The notes beneath the pieces are model-generated. The model saw only the letters and a program-made list of their open reading frames with translations. It had not been told where the DNA came from and searched no databases. Positions 45,308-58,935 of a DNA stretch of 64,000 bases are shown here, in pieces; within the stretch, counting starts at the first letter, position 1, and every line of letters begins with the position of its first letter. Origin of the DNA: Branchipolynoe longqiensis (lineage: Eukaryota > Annelida > Polychaeta > Phyllodocida > Polynoidae); contig CM059192.1 in assembly GCA_030323885.1 (NCBI GenBank), positions 69,504,877 through 69,568,876 of the forward strand. The letters run 5' to 3'. The translations under genes and the position numbers were made by a program.

Positions 45308-45704
45308 CACCTGTCACACCTTACCGGACACCACCGGACAAAGAATTGTCTAGTCTGGTGCTCTCCGGTACACAAAATGTATCGAAATGGAGTGTATTCA
45401 ATTGCCGCCGGACAACCGGATAAGTACCGTACATGTATCGGACGAGAACCGGACACGTAACGGATGGGTACCGGACATGTACCGGACACAACGGACACCA
45501 ACGGATGGGTACCGGACATGTACCGGACAAACCGGACACCTCAGTCCGGCGGTGTCCGGTATAAGTTTTGTGCATGTTCAGAACTTGTACCAGACACCAC
45601 CGAACACCGCCGGATGGGTATCGGACATGTACCGGACATCGCCATACAGTACCGGACAGTGTCCGGTTCTCACGGTTCCCCAGTCCGGTAAGGTGTGACT
45701 GGGC
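45308..45704. mobile_element. MITE with internal ACCGGACATGT array
   Basis: Inverted ends CTGTCACACCTTACCGGAC and GTCCGGTAAGGTGTGACTGGG. The interior is built of about ten ACCGGACA(C/T) words. Confidence 0.75.
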
Positions 45705-47115
45705 CTTTATAGACTTAACACTGTCGGGGAATCACTGAAAATTATTGTAAGTCAAATTTCATGCAGTGCTCTCCAACCATTAATTTAGCTGCCATGCCTA
45801 TGCCTATCCAGGACAGAATCTGCTCGGCGAATATTCTGCAGTCAATGTTTGGGGCCCTATTATTGCTCTCGGTAGATTTCTGTGATGTTTTTTGTCACAG
45901 AGCACTTTCATCCCTGGATATTAAAACAGCCCCCAAAAACATGTGTATGTCCGGATATATGTACCCAAGTCCCTTCAATTCACACATAGAATAAATAACT
46001 ACATATAGTTGTATATATTATAGTGTTTATATATTACATAGTGTTTATATATTATGTAATATACACTGATACCTGTCTTCAGTGACCCATGTGATTAGTG
46101 AACTCCTGCCATGTGCAGACAAACAAAATTAATGTACAAACTAATTTGTCTATTTTAACTATCCCTCGAGTGACAGGACACCTGCTATGTCAGGACAGAG
46201 TAGTCCTTAAAAGCAAGGTACTACTGTATCATAATAAGAGGAGGACCAGAATGTCAAATAATATACGACATGCATCACATCTCTATCATAGGTATCTGTT
46301 GCTTATTTTGTGTTTAAGAACATGGTGTTTGTCGGTTGAGTGTTCATTTTGGTCGTTGAACACTACATATCAATCAGTCAATGGTATGAATTAGATACTT
46401 GAATATTCCTGTTACGGTTATGTACTTCATTGTATAGTTGATTATTCTATAGGGTGCCTGCTGCCATGGAAAGTAATTATCACGAGGAGATTGTGAAGGG
46501 AGTCTCATTTTCCTTCAGATAGGAGTTCTGATTGCAGCGTATTGTTGACAAACATTCCGCATATAATGTTATATTTCATTGGTGCAGCTTCAACTTCAAG
46601 TCATGAATATCTATTAAAAACCCGTATTCACCAGAAGTTGATTATCAAGAGAAAAACTGGAGAAAATTTCAATTTCAATTCTTAATTCAAACATTACAAA
46701 TATTATGATTATCAATCCAATCAATACAATTTTGTTAATTAATTATAATTGATTAATTTTGCTCACTTCCAAAGATAACACAAGGTTATATATTTACTTC
46801 ATTTAGGTCGTGAGGCATGGGAATTATTTCGTGACACACCGACCGTTGGTAATGTAACCGTTTCCGGTCACAGATATCTTGGTGTTGCCTTCTTTGCACT
46901 GAAGTGAATGAACCCATAGTTTGCATAATTTGATTTTGTGTTGTCCATTGTCGGTGGTTCTGATTATATTGTGTGTTGATATAGGAGCCTACATACATTC
47001 CGAAGACAATATTGTGCTTTTTGTAACGCGCCTTTGTCTTATAGGCCTACATGATTCAGGGAACCTGTTTTACTTAAGGCCTAAGGGGCAGCGAGTAGAG
47101 ACTAGAGTTATTAGA
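45705..47115. other. intergenic, nothing identified
   Basis: AT-rich, no repeat family from this window recognised and no convincing exon. Confidence 0.3.
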
Positions 47116-47119
47116 TATA

Positions 47120-47295
47120 CAGTAAAACCTCTCTAGATTGACCGGCCTTGGGACCGACTTTAAGTGGTCCATTTAGGGAGGTGTTCAGTTTAGGAAGTGA
47201 GAATATGGTTATAATGGCATTTTTAGGACCCAAATAAAGAGATCAATATAGGGGAGTGGTCGATCTGTGGAGGTGGTCGGTTAGAGGTCTTACTG
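47120..47295. mobile_element. TA-flanked MITE (mariner/pogo type), 176 bp
   Basis: Ends CAGTAAAACCTCTCTA and TTAGAGGTCTTACTG with TA on both sides. Sister of 12691-12867 in opposite orientation. Confidence 0.82.
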
Positions 47296-47849
47296 TATAT
47301 GAAATGTGTTTATGAATTCCTCCTCTTCCAAGCGAGAAGCAAACAAACCTACTACGTTATATTATTGTTATTAAGTAATAATATAGATAGTATTACTGTC
47401 TTTGTAATTAATAGGTATCAGCTATGCATGATCAGGTCGGTAATAAAATTGATGGGCTATGGAGAACATATATATGTATATATACTGTATATATTGTATA
47501 TGTATTATACATATAATATACATACTATATATTGATAACCTTTTACTATTAATATTCCTGTATGAACCATATATATAAAAAAAACTTGCGAGCGTGTGGA
47601 GTGAGCAGCCCACCCGGCGCAGGGTGGGGGGGGGGGGGCACAGAGGATGCTGGGAGACCCCCCCCCCCCCCACCTGGGGGGGGGGGGTCACTATACGCTA
47701 CAGATCTTATTACACGCGATAAGGGGCTTATCACTATATATATACAAATATATATATATATGCATTGCGCACATGCATACACACACACACACACGCACAC
47801 ACACACATCCAGAATCCAGAAGACCAATCCTCAGCTGAGTCAACGTATG

Positions 47850-48085
47850 GACTTACAACATGAACACTTGTCGCTATCTTACCTGGTGTTCGTCATTACT
47901 GGGATAGGCCAAGGGCTGGCTGGCTCAGTGCATAATAATGTGACTGAGTGGGACGTCAGCACGGTACCCAAGTAAAGGAATGACTGAAGTCGCCATGAGT
48001 GCACACTGTCATAACTTGGTACCGGTGCAGATCTATATGAATGGCTTTAGATGTTATTAGGTTGTAAAACCCCCAATAGACCAAA
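47850..48085 (+). mobile_element. SINE type A without head
   Basis: From ACACTTGTCGCTATCTTACC to the TTAGATGTTATTAGG tail. A (TA)n run follows at 48124-48160. Confidence 0.75.
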
Positions 48086-48121
48086 CCTAAGCATGAGTAT
48101 TGGAGTATCGGTGTTAAAAGT

Positions 48122-48161
<40 letters not shown>

Positions 48162-48390
48162 CGGCTATCTGAGTAATTCTCAGAAACTACCACTTTTGTG
48201 ACATGGAAACCAACCGTGAAAACATTCCAAATAATAGCAAAAAGCATTTCAAATAATAGCAGAATCCATATTTATATGAACGCTTATATGTTGTGCATAT
48301 GTCAGAGTTGAAAGGTGTTTTTTTCACTTTTTTATTTTGATCTCATGCAAATTGAAAAAGCCATTAAAATTTATCATGTAACATCAACCA

Positions 48391-48620
48391 GACGGGATGG
48401 CCGAATGAAACCAGACGAGATGGCTGAATGAGTTAGAGCATCCGTCTCCTGTGTTTGGTAGATCCTGCTCGAGTCAAACCAATGACTTAAAAATTGATAC
48501 TTGTCGCTTCATAGCCAGGCGCTCGGCATTATTAGGATAGGGCAAGGAGCAGTGGAATGAGGAAGACCAATCGTCCACGATTGAAATTTCCCCTGCTTAA
48601 TCAACTAATGTACCAAAAAA
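48391..48620 (+). mobile_element. SINE type B with duplicated start
   Basis: GACGGGATGGCCGAATGA and GACGAGATGGCTGAATGA form a tandem start. Then comes box B, the body, GGAATGAGGAAGACCAATCG and the tail with CAATCGTCCACGATTG hairpin. Confidence 0.82.
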
Positions 48621-49236
48621 CCCACAAAAAAACACCCATTCATAACATTATTTTAGCACACATCCATAACATCATTTTAACACACACCACCAATTCGAAT
48701 GAGATTTTATTGATTACAGTCAAGCCAAAAGATTGTATCTTACAAGAAAAAAGTTGCAAAAAACGTTGGGCTAGATGTGTGTTATGAGCAGAATAAACAA
48801 ATGATCGCTTTAAAAAAAAAATATGTATGGTGTCGGTATGCAAGTTTTCATATTTTCACTTTAGCACAAACTCATATAAGCATATGTTGGATGCATTTTG
48901 TGGGATAGATTGTATATGTATTTCTAATGTACTTAATACAAGGAGTCAACAATAACTATCTGACTTACTGTCCCCCCCCCTAAAAGCCAAAATCCTTAAC
49001 GATGTAATATTGAAACCGAAAATATGATAACACTTTCTGAGAATAACCTATAGGCTATATAAGATACACCATATATAAGGTGTGGTATGTATATTATATA
49101 TAATATATATTGTATATAATATATTAAAGTCAAACCCAGCGTCTCATCCGACTTAACAACTAGCCGACTCTCGCCCCAAGAACACTATTACTTCTTCACA
49201 TAGCGTAACTAAGGGTGTTGATGGTAATCCAAGGTG

Positions 49237-49310
49237 CTTGGTTGGTTGGTCATTGGCGTTTTACGTCCTGGCAACATCTAATGTCACATCAGGACGGTGC
49301 TAGAAGACCC
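49237..49310 (-). mobile_element. SINE type A tail fragment
   Basis: TTTTACGTCCTGGCAACATC to AGGACGG. Confidence 0.7.
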
Positions 49311-49524
49311 TCATGGCTGCCACTATCCATACTATTTACGTTGTTATTGTTGTTATTATTATGTATTGTTATTAATCATCACAAAACCAGCACGACTATA
49401 CATACGTTTCTGGTATTGGCCAACACCTATTACCATTGTACCAATGAGGTTTTCATAACGCAACCTCTTGCCACTAGACGGCAGCACTGCATCGTCCAGC
49501 ATTTGACCTCAAACTTACACAATA

Positions 49525-50255
49525 GACTACATCATGGTTCCAGCGGCGCGGTGCATTGTGGGATGCATCAGAGCAAAACAATGCCACGAGAAGCACATGG
49601 CACACTGGGTGCAGCTATGAAATGTGCTAGTTTCAGCTCATCTCAGCTCTTGTTTGAAATATAGAATACCAACTAAAAAAATATATATAATAAATTATGA
49701 TATTAATCTTGTATCCAGCATTGCATTTACATCAATATAACCAGCACATCTTATGCCATGTGCATTTAGATTTAGACAAATCTAGGCACTCAGACTAGTG
49801 TTAGAGCCAGAGTCAGTTTGATTTAGTTTATTCATGTTTTTATTTATATTCTATGGTTAATGACATGTAGAAATAGAAAATGAGTAGGGTTAATCAGATA
49901 TTGGTTATATATTTCTTTGAACAAGTTTTTGTTGACACATTTGACATTTTAATATTTAGAACAATAATTACTTCTGGCTAATCAATGGTGATGTACAGCC
50001 TGTAAAGTGACTGAAATTGTATGTTTCTTAGCTCAAAATGGTTAATTATGGAGAGTTGTGTCTTAAACATATTCATTATATTATTATATTGCATCCTTCC
50101 ATCCATGTTTATGCAAAATTGTTATGTATTTCTATTTATTTTGAATAAAATGCCAGTTTTGCCCTACGCGTATCGGCAAACTCAATGGGCGTACTCCTTT
50201 GCTTTGCTCCCAACGCCGTTTTCAGCGCATGCGTAGTCGGAACCGTGATGTAGTC
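49525..50255. mobile_element. element R, 731-bp copy
   Basis: Ends GACTACATCATGGTTCC and GGAACCGTGATGTAGTC. It is longer than the 41084 copy in the interior. Confidence 0.83.
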
Positions 50256-50812
50256 TTCCATATCGGTGTCTAGGCCTGTCTATGTATAGTCATGCAGGTG
50301 GGAGTACCAACTTCTGTATTTGTGTGTATATAACATATATCAAATATACATATAGTATGTCTATATATGTGTGTATGTATATATGTGGATCATTCTCTGA
50401 AAATGGACACTAAAGTGTGACATGGGAACCAAAAGTGAAAACCTTCAAAATAATTGAAAACATTCCAAATAATATAAATCCATGTTCATATGAAGGTTTA
50501 CATGTGCATATGTCGGAGTTGAAAAAAAGTTTTGTCACCTTTTAATTTTGATCTTGTACAAATTGATCAATACATTAATACCACTCCTGTAAGATGGAGA
50601 TCAAACACACATCCATAACATCATTTTAACATACACAACAAATTCAAACAAGATTTTATTGATTACAGTTAAGCGAATAAGATTATGTTTTACAATAAGA
50701 CTTCAACAAATGTTTGGGTAAATTCATCGTGTCGATGTGTAAACTTTCACATTTTCGCTTTAGAATAAAATCATGCAAGCATACTTTTGATACATTTTGT
50801 GGGATAGATTAA

Positions 50813-51159
50813 AGTTGCATACTCCGATGGTTTTGAATTTCTGTATTTTTACTGAGATAAATATATTAGATCGATCACTAGTATCTACTTTACACTAGTT
50901 CAAAGTTACTTTTATTTTAAATGGTAAACTTTTGAGATATTTTGAGTGCAAACATGGAAAATTAGTTTTGGCAAACGTGCCCAAACTCTGACACCATAAA
51001 CTTCTGCAGTAACAGGTTCTGTTAAATTGGCTCAGTATTGCCTTCTATGCAGAAACAAATGCTTAATAAGTGCATCAGTATCTAAGTTAGATATGTAAAA
51101 TTTAATCTAGATAATTAGTTTGGTTTTGAAAATTTGATATTTGATCGGACTATGCAGCT
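50813..51159. mobile_element. TTAA-flanked MITE, full length
   Basis: 347 bp between TTAA 50809-50812 and 51160-51163. Confidence 0.82.
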
Positions 51160-51169
51160 TTAAATATAT

Positions 51170-52400
51170 GTGTTATTTGCTAACATACTTAACACGCAGA
51201 GGCAACAATAACCATTTGACTTGCTATCCATAAAAAAAAAGAATTAATTATCACCTTCGTAACATCGAAACCAAATATGCTAGGCAGTTTCAGAGAAAGA
51301 ACCATATAGATATATGTATATACAAATATGTATGCATATATAAACATGTATGCATGCATATACATATATGTGTATGTATATATGTCACAGGTAGTGATGT
51401 AACTGCCCATGTCAGTGTGTAAAGGGTTTTGTTCGGATGGTTCAGTGTCCGTATATTTATCGTCTGGATGATTCATGTCAAATGTTCAATATTCTATGGC
51501 CATGTTTTGACCAAGTTTTTGCGCGTCTATCCGATAACATTAACTCTAACCACTAAATGTCGTAGAACTAACGTGACAGCGCACCATTTGTGCATACTCT
51601 GATGAAACCAGACAACTTTCAGTATAACTTAAAGACACATGGAAACTAACGACAATTTGAGTGAAATTGGGTGAAGCGGACCATGGTTCAAAAGAGGAGA
51701 TAATTAAATTTAATGAGCTATGGCTAACCAAAATAAAATGATCGGTAGTATGCAAACCCAAATATTGAACTGAACACATACCAGTGTGAGTTGAACTGCT
51801 TATTGGAGTAAATACTAGCAATATGTCCACGATTTAAGAATATGTCACTCAACCAGGCAGTATAAATCTTTTCTTTTTAAACCCCCCCCCCCAAAAAAAC
51901 AGTTTTTACTATTGATATTTATTCAGCATTCTGTGTTTCTGAAACACAGCAAGCAACACCCTAATGCATATCTATGAGAAAATGCCAGATTTCTATTCGC
52001 ATAAAACGTTGACTACATTTAGGGGGGAAAACCTAGCCACACATACGTTCACACAAATCCAACAACTGGGCATCGTCATTTCGTCTGAAAATCGAGTAAT
52101 CTAATCGTTAATATTGTACATGTAATACTAAGAGGAATAAAGGTAGTGATATTATTCTAGACATATATGCAATTCTATTGAGATTACAGTGTTATAAAAC
52201 GGCATTAGTCAGTTTGAACAGATGTCATTTGGTTGTGAACCTTTTTTTTTTTTTTATCCATTTATTGAAGCAGGTGTTTATGTTAAAGCTTAACTATGAT
52301 TGTATTGGTAATTATTGTAACTTACGCCAATGTACTCCACGCACATACACAAATACATGTACAGAGGTATAGGCTACTAAAGATATAGGCAGTGCATACA
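51170..52400. other. AT-rich intergenic stretch
   Basis: TATA/CATA microsatellite near 51300-51385. No gene or familiar element found. Confidence 0.3.
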
Positions 52401-53207
52401 TTTACCCGATCAAATCTAGGTCTGAGTCACTGTATCTGTCAGGCGATCTGCACACAAGAACATTTTACATTTTTGCCTGGTAAAGCCATGAGCCATTAGC
52501 AGAAACAATTAGAAAGGAATCAAATCTTTTTTAATTATAAGATTAATTAAAATTTCAGTTTAAGCAAGAACAAATGTGACCGAGTCACATTATTTCTGTC
52601 ATGTGCCATTTCGAGGTGAATGTTTATAAGTTATAGTTGGGTATATGTGAGGGGTGACTAGCCGAAAACTGTAACTTCTACTTCAATTTACATATGGACT
52701 GTAGATATTTGATGTGTGGAGTGTAGGTCAGGGCATATATGGTGGAGTAAGATGTACATGTGATAAGGTTAAGCACCACACACACATCATATTATATATA
52801 TAATATGTATATATATGTAATATATATTGTTATATATAATTCATGTTATATATAATATGGTTATATATTATATATAATATGGTTATATATTATATATAAT
52901 ATTATTATATATAATGTGTTATTATATATTACTTTATATATTATATATAGACACATTATTTATGTGATGTATCATATATATAATATGTGTTATTATATAT
53001 TATTTATATATTATATATGGACACATTATTTATGTGATGTATAGGCATGTATTATATATATATAATATATTATTATATATATACACATTATTTATGTGAT
53101 GTATAAGCATTATGCGAATATAAAGGCGCAAAAGGGAATTATTATTATTGTCCATAATTGTTGTTATACCTTCTACTCTGTGGGTGGTTCCTGCCTCCCA
53201 TCACGTG

Positions 53208-53228
53208 ACCGGTGGCGCTGCCACCGGT
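53208..53228. repeat. perfect hairpin ACCGGTGGC-GCT-GCCACCGGT
   Basis: Nine-base stem, three-base loop, in a dispersed repeat. Copy at 56360-56380 has one end mismatch. Confidence 0.8.
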
Positions 53229-54261
53229 CCTCCCTCCCCAACAGACACACCACACTGTCACTCGCGCCTGAGGATTATATAATATGTGTTTATATATATG
53301 TTATATAATATATATACGCTATATAATATATATATGTTATATAATATATATATATATAGAAAAGATAACCAACGTCACAGGCTTATCTATCTGTTAACCA
53401 TGCCTAATGATACTTGAGTAACCATTTCCTTGAAGATGCCAACTTTCTTGGCACATTTTGCGCCTAAGTGGAATGTCAGCATTCTCCATAAATGCATCAT
53501 GCATTATTTAAACACCAGGTGTAAGTATAGAAGATGAATACTTTTTTCTTTAAAAAACTAATTAAAAAAAGAGGTTTATTTGCTGAAGGCCCACCATATA
53601 CTATGTCAGATAGACAGGTCTGGACACTGCAAATCTCCTCTCAAACAGCTGAGCTGGGGGTGGGTGGTGGGGATTCCCCCGACTACAAATGGCTGGGATG
53701 ATTAATGACCATAAACCGCGTCCCAAACTGCGGTAAGCTTCGCGGACCCTGGATGGCCGGGGACAGGCGGACAGCTATCATTTGAAATTATCCATCAGGG
53801 CCCTGCTCATGATGAGCCAATATGTGGAAGTTTGAGGTTGGACTGGCAATCACCTAACAACGGTTGCTAAGGTTGAGTTGTGCAAAGATGGTTACTTTCC
53901 TTTTATAAACGGTCCGTTATGCTGGTCTGTCCGCTATTCATACGTGTTAGTTTGAACGGCGTTCTACTGTATTTGTAGTCCAAGAAGATGGAACTTATTA
54001 TTTGAGATTTGCATATACAAACTTTTATACAATTTAAGCGTGAATTAAACAGCGAGTATTGCTGTCATCAAAAGGAATTCAGGTTTGCTTGAAAGTCGTT
54101 CCATATACATGTTTCTATATAACTCACTTAAAATGATTACTATTGTTACTGTTATTGCTATTATTATGATCATTACCATTTCCTCTGTTGTTGATATCAT
54201 TATTAATTGTAAGAATTGACACGGACACTCACTATTCAAAGTGGTACTTCTTATATTGGCA

Positions 54262-54525
54262 CCGGATGAGGTGGCCGAAGACCGGGAGTTCGATTCTCGG
54301 TCGTGTCAAACCAATGACTTACAAACTTGATACTTGTCACTTCCTAGCCTGGTGCTCGGCATTCTTATGATAGGGCAAGGACTGGTTAGCTCAGTGCCAG
54401 AATAATGTGACCGAGTCGGATATCAGGTTATGGTGCTAGAAGCCTGGTCTCCCAGTCGCCATGAGTGTGCACTGTCACAAGTCGGTACCCGTCGCCCTGA
54501 TATGACCTTAGATGTTGACGTAAAC
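54262..54525 (+). mobile_element. SINE type A with shortened head
   Basis: GAGGTGGCCGAAGACCGGGAG joins box A directly to the box B side; body and tail are present with a 25-bp loss near 54460. Confidence 0.8.
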
Positions 54526-55127
54526 CTGCAGACAAACAGATAATCTTATATTGGCTGAACTCGAATAACACCTCCTTTTCATGTTATTTACATTCAAGTC
54601 AGGATCGAATTGATTTAAATTGATTGATTTATTAATTAATGTTAATAGATTAGGCAGCAACTGAAGCCTATGGACGCCTTGAGCCGAATTCATGGCGAAA
54701 AGCCAGAACAATCAGTCATGAAGTCGCCAGTGTTTACATGCAGACCTTTCCGATTCAAGTTGCGGCACGCCTCGAAGGCGCCCCCTATGTACACGACCCA
54801 ACAATCTACCAACTAACTTGTATTTATAAAGGTCGCGACGTCTTGTTAACCCTAGAAGGTGTTCTCCTTTTGATGTTAATTGATTTTATTTTACTGTTAC
54901 GTCGGCCGTGGTCTCAGCATTAGATAATTGTATGCAGTTTCCAAATAACAGTGTTTTTTTCTCTCACACTGCCCAATTTTTATTTTAGTGTTTTATTAAG
55001 ATTTTGCACTCGTCACACTTCCTCCGTCATTATCCATTCACATCGGGTAAATTCAGCAATGAACATTCGACCAAATGTGGGTCCGAGTCACTGTAGTCTA
55101 CCAGTCAGGCAGTCAGTCTACACATTT

Positions 55128-55335
55128 ATTTTTTTTTGGTCTATTAGTTGTTTAAGCAGGGGAAATTTCAGTCATAGACGACCCAAGGGATTTTTAAACC
55201 TCTCACACCACATAGACATGGTATGAGAGCAACCAGCCTTTGATGATGCTGTAAGTTATACACAGCGGTGGAAATCCAAATTGGCAGAGTTGGGGGCACG
55301 GGGAATCGAACCGCCGACCCTTTGGTTAACATTAT
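55128..55335 (-). mobile_element. SINE type C
   Basis: Tail GGTCTATTAGTTGTTTAAGC, body as at 5330-5575, tRNA-like GGGGAATCGAACCGCCGACC at the head end. Confidence 0.7.
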
Positions 55336-56539
55336 AAATTTTTGTCTGGTAGAGCCATGAGCCATGACAAGTTGCACATATTTTCCTAGGTTAAAAAGAA
55401 GAGAGGCTGAAACGTGATATTTCGAGGTGAATGCTTATAAGTTATAGTTGTGTATATATTGGGGGAAGGATGACTAGTATGCAATTTCCAATAATATTTC
55501 TGAACACTTTTTTGGGGACCATTGCCCAATTTTTATTTTTGTGTTTTATTAAATTTTGCACTCGTCACACTTCCTCTGTCATTATTCATTTGCATCAAAT
55601 GTTCATTGCAGAATTTACCCGATCAAATCTAGGTCTGAGTCACTGTATCTGTCAGGCAATCTGCACACAAGAACATTTTTGCCTGGTAAAGCCATGAGCC
55701 ATTAGCAGAAACAATTAGAAAGGAATCAAATCTTTTTTAATTATAAGATTAATTAAAATTTCAGTTTAAGCAAGAACAAATGTGACCGAGTCGCATTATT
55801 TCTGTCATGTGCCATTTCGAGGTGAATGTTTATAAGTTATAGTTGGGTATATGTGAGGGGGTGATGGGTGACTAGCCGAAAACTGTAACTTCTACTTCAA
55901 TTTCCATATGGACTGTAGATATTTGATGTGTGGAGTGTGGGTCAGGGCATATATGGTTGAGTAAGATGTACATGTGATAAGGTTAAGCACCACACACACA
56001 TAATATTATATATATAATAGGTATATATAATATGTATATATATAATTTATGTTATATATAATATGGTTATATATAATGTGTTATTGTATATTACTTTATA
56101 TATTATATATAGACACATTTATGTGATGTATCATATATATATAATATGTTTTATTATATATTATATATAGACACATTATTTATGTGATGTATAAGCATGT
56201 ATTATATATATATAATATATATTATTATATATATACACATTATTTATGTGATGTATAAGCATTATGCGAATATAAAGGCGCAGAAGGGAATTATTATTAT
56301 TGTCCATAATTGTCGTTATACCTTCTACTCTGTGGGTGGTTCCTGTCTCTCATCACGTGACCGGTGGCGCTGCCACCGGCCCTCCCCAACAGACGCACCA
56401 CACTGTCACTCGCGCCTGAGGATTATATAATATGTGTTTATATATATGTTATATAATATATACGTTATATAATATATATGTTATATAATATATATGTTAT
56501 ATAATATATATGTTATATAATATATATACTCTTTGCAAG

Positions 56540-57700
56540 TGTTTCTCGCGGACATGAATGTGGTAAACTGGCCAAAGCGGAGGATGAGTGAAGAAATGAC
56601 AGTAATATTAAGCACGTATTGCCAAATATGGGGATAGGGGATGAAGGGTGATATTCAAAAAGCTTATGTGACACATATATTGAGTGATCCCTACATGAAG
56701 TCAAAATCGCAACATGCCTTGAATGACCGTAATTGTTTCGATGGGGGTGCCAATTAACAGAATTATTAAATTATTGTCAAATATGATATTGCCACTTTTC
56801 TTTTTCTCAACAATAAATATAAGGAGTGATTAGTAGAGCATGATTGACGAATATTATGTGATTTCTTAGCCACGTGAAGAGCATATGTGGTTGCTACAAT
56901 TTATGCATTTAATAATTAATTATTCATTATTATAACATGCATTTGTGCTAGCCTGAGAAAGGAGACAAAGGCCTTGTTTTAAAGCTTAACACTAGAAGCA
57001 TTACTGTGCAATCTAAGATATCTGTACCAAGTGAAATGTATATCAGCATTGACTGATTCCATTGCAAAGTTTTGGTTTAATTTTAATGTACGCTCATATA
57101 TAAATGTTATTATCGGGTATAATTTATTATTCATAAAGCTGTGAATTGATATGCCACTAACATGTTGGTTAATATATATCAAGTGATAGTCAACACTGTG
57201 TTCAGTGGATAACCTTAGTTCTGTAGACAGGTGTAGCATACATGTATTGTCTGAGATGTTGTCCACTGTCATAAAACAAACACATAGGTTATACCATGGC
57301 AATTAGTCATGTGCTTTGTATGCAGCTTAACACCATTCGCAAAATATTCTTTGCTGATTCAATAATAGCCTATTATGCATTATCCCCCCCCCCCCTAAAA
57401 TAAATGCCCCACCTGGTTGGTAGTAAAGTGTAACTGTAAGACTATATATTGTTACATATACTTTTTATATTGTATTTCTATGGTCATTTCATATATATAC
57501 ATACAATGGAATAAAATAATTTCATGAAATATGCCAATTTTCTCGCGTTTCTATTGGAATAATTATTTGGTAAATGATTTAATTTATAACCTCGGAGAAT
57601 TATGCAAAGACAGCAGCATAATATTTAATATTATTATCCTAGAAAGGCATATGGCATGGGGAGAAGGGGTGGGGGTGCTCAGACTGCTGCCATAAGCCCT
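56540..57700. other. AT-rich intergenic stretch
   Basis: No recognisable exon or repeat family. A short C run lies near 57385. Confidence 0.3.
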
Positions 57701-57706
57701 TTTTAT

Positions 57707-57979
57707 CCGGTGTGGCGTTTTCAGCCGTGCGCATAGACTCAAACTCAAGGCATTGTCAATGATCGTGAGCAATCTTCCTACAGAAAATACAGAAAAAGTG
57801 AAATATCTCTAAAACCACACCACCTATTAACAAATCGCTTGGTACACATATAGAAAACATCTTTACCAAAAAGATTATATTAAATTCATAAGGTTAGTGC
57901 CGATGCTGTTAGATTTTGATGCATGCGCATGAAACTGACAGTCAACTGAAAACAGCAGTCAACTGAAACCGCGACACGG
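57707..57979. mobile_element. inverted-repeat element containing an element R fragment
   Basis: Ends CCGGTGTGGCGTTTTCAG and CTGAAACCGCGACACGG. Related to the ends at 10971-11417. Confidence 0.6.
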
Positions 57980-58317
57980 TCTTTGACGTATAATGCTGTT
58001 TTTTGTTGTTTTTTGATGGGGTGTTTATACTGTCCATAACATATAAGCCTGGATGATCGGGCTTGTTTTCAATGCTGGGCAGTTTTCGCTTTTAATTTCT
58101 TATAGTTAATGTTTGTGGTTAGTAATTCTATGTTAGTTTTTTGGGGTTTTCTTGATAATTGTTTTCCTTCTACTCTATCCATAGACTAGCCTACTCTATT
58201 TACATATTATAGGCTTGTATGCAATAGATGGTTGGTGTGTGGTTGTGTTGATATCTGCTTAGTTTTATGGCCTTAGGTTGGCAAAGTTTGCTGTCAGCAC
58301 CACACTGGGTAGTAATA

Positions 58318-58385
58318 ACTATCACATTTGTATGTCATTTGTTTGACCCGGCTAAGCTTCGAATTCCCGACCTTCCGCACTACAT
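58318..58385 (-). mobile_element. SINE head fragment
   Basis: GTTTGACCCGGCTAAGCTTC and CCCGACCTTCCGCAC correspond to the box B side of the head at 7360-7487. Confidence 0.45.
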
Positions 58386-58400
58386 AGCGATGCATATAAA

Positions 58401-58711
58401 CAGGGCTGCGTTCAAGGTACGCCTCGGAGGTGCCTTGGAGATATTCCGAATGTCGCGCTAGTCTGAACAACTTTAGCTGTCTCGAAAAGGGCGGCCTCCA
58501 TAGGGTGCAGCCATTAGCTTTTGAAAAGAACAGCTCTGATTGGCTGAAACCACTGATTCCGGTGGCCATTTGGGAGGCACTTTTTGCCTCCTACCTGAAA
58601 AGTGAGACATCTCCATGGCGACTCTGAGGCGTACCCTGAACGAAAATAGGCCAAAAGGACATAGCGGAGCCACCTCGGAGTCGACTGAGACATACCTTGA
58701 ACGTGGCCCTG
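58401..58711. mobile_element. hAT-like MITE, 311 bp
   Basis: Ends CAGGGCTGCGTTCAAGGTAC and CCTTGAACGTGGCCCTG are imperfect inverted repeats starting CAGGG as in hAT. GGAGGTGCC / GGCTCCGCT-like words continue inward. No clear 8-bp duplication. Confidence 0.6.
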
Positions 58712-58935
58712 GTGTCATTATTGGGTATATATTCACATTGAGGAATGTGTACAAGTTTACAGATCCCCGTCTGGCTGATCTAGACCCTATTCGGCCACTA
58801 ATGCCAGTGACAGAATCGATCCTTCATTATGAACACAAACCAACTTCAATATAAAAGATTTAAAGGGACCAGCTATAGGTCGCTGAGAGATGACCCATAC
58901 TTAAACAAATGCTCTCCAGGCATTCGTTTGCCTGT
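58681..58935. repeat. 255-bp segment duplicated at 59936-60190
   Basis: The two copies differ at about one position (GTCTGGC versus GTCTCGC) and extend beyond the MITE into unrelated flank, so this is a recent segmental copy. Confidence 0.92.

Larger units (their letters stand above)
52401..56450. repeat. direct triplication with AT-rich ends
   Basis: 52401-53300 and 55614-56450 are near-identical (TTTACCCGATCAAATCTAGG, GAGTCACTGTATCTGTCAGG, CATTTCGAGGTGAATGTTTA). A more diverged middle copy at 54950-55550 is split by a SINE type C. (TATA)n tracts lie at 52790-53080, 53280-53360, 55995-56260 and 56425-56530. Confidence 0.8.

Noticed and set aside
58430..58854. Overlapping ORFs of 60-90 codons
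   Set aside because: They fall within the hAT-like MITE and the duplicated flank, with no domain and no codon bias evident.
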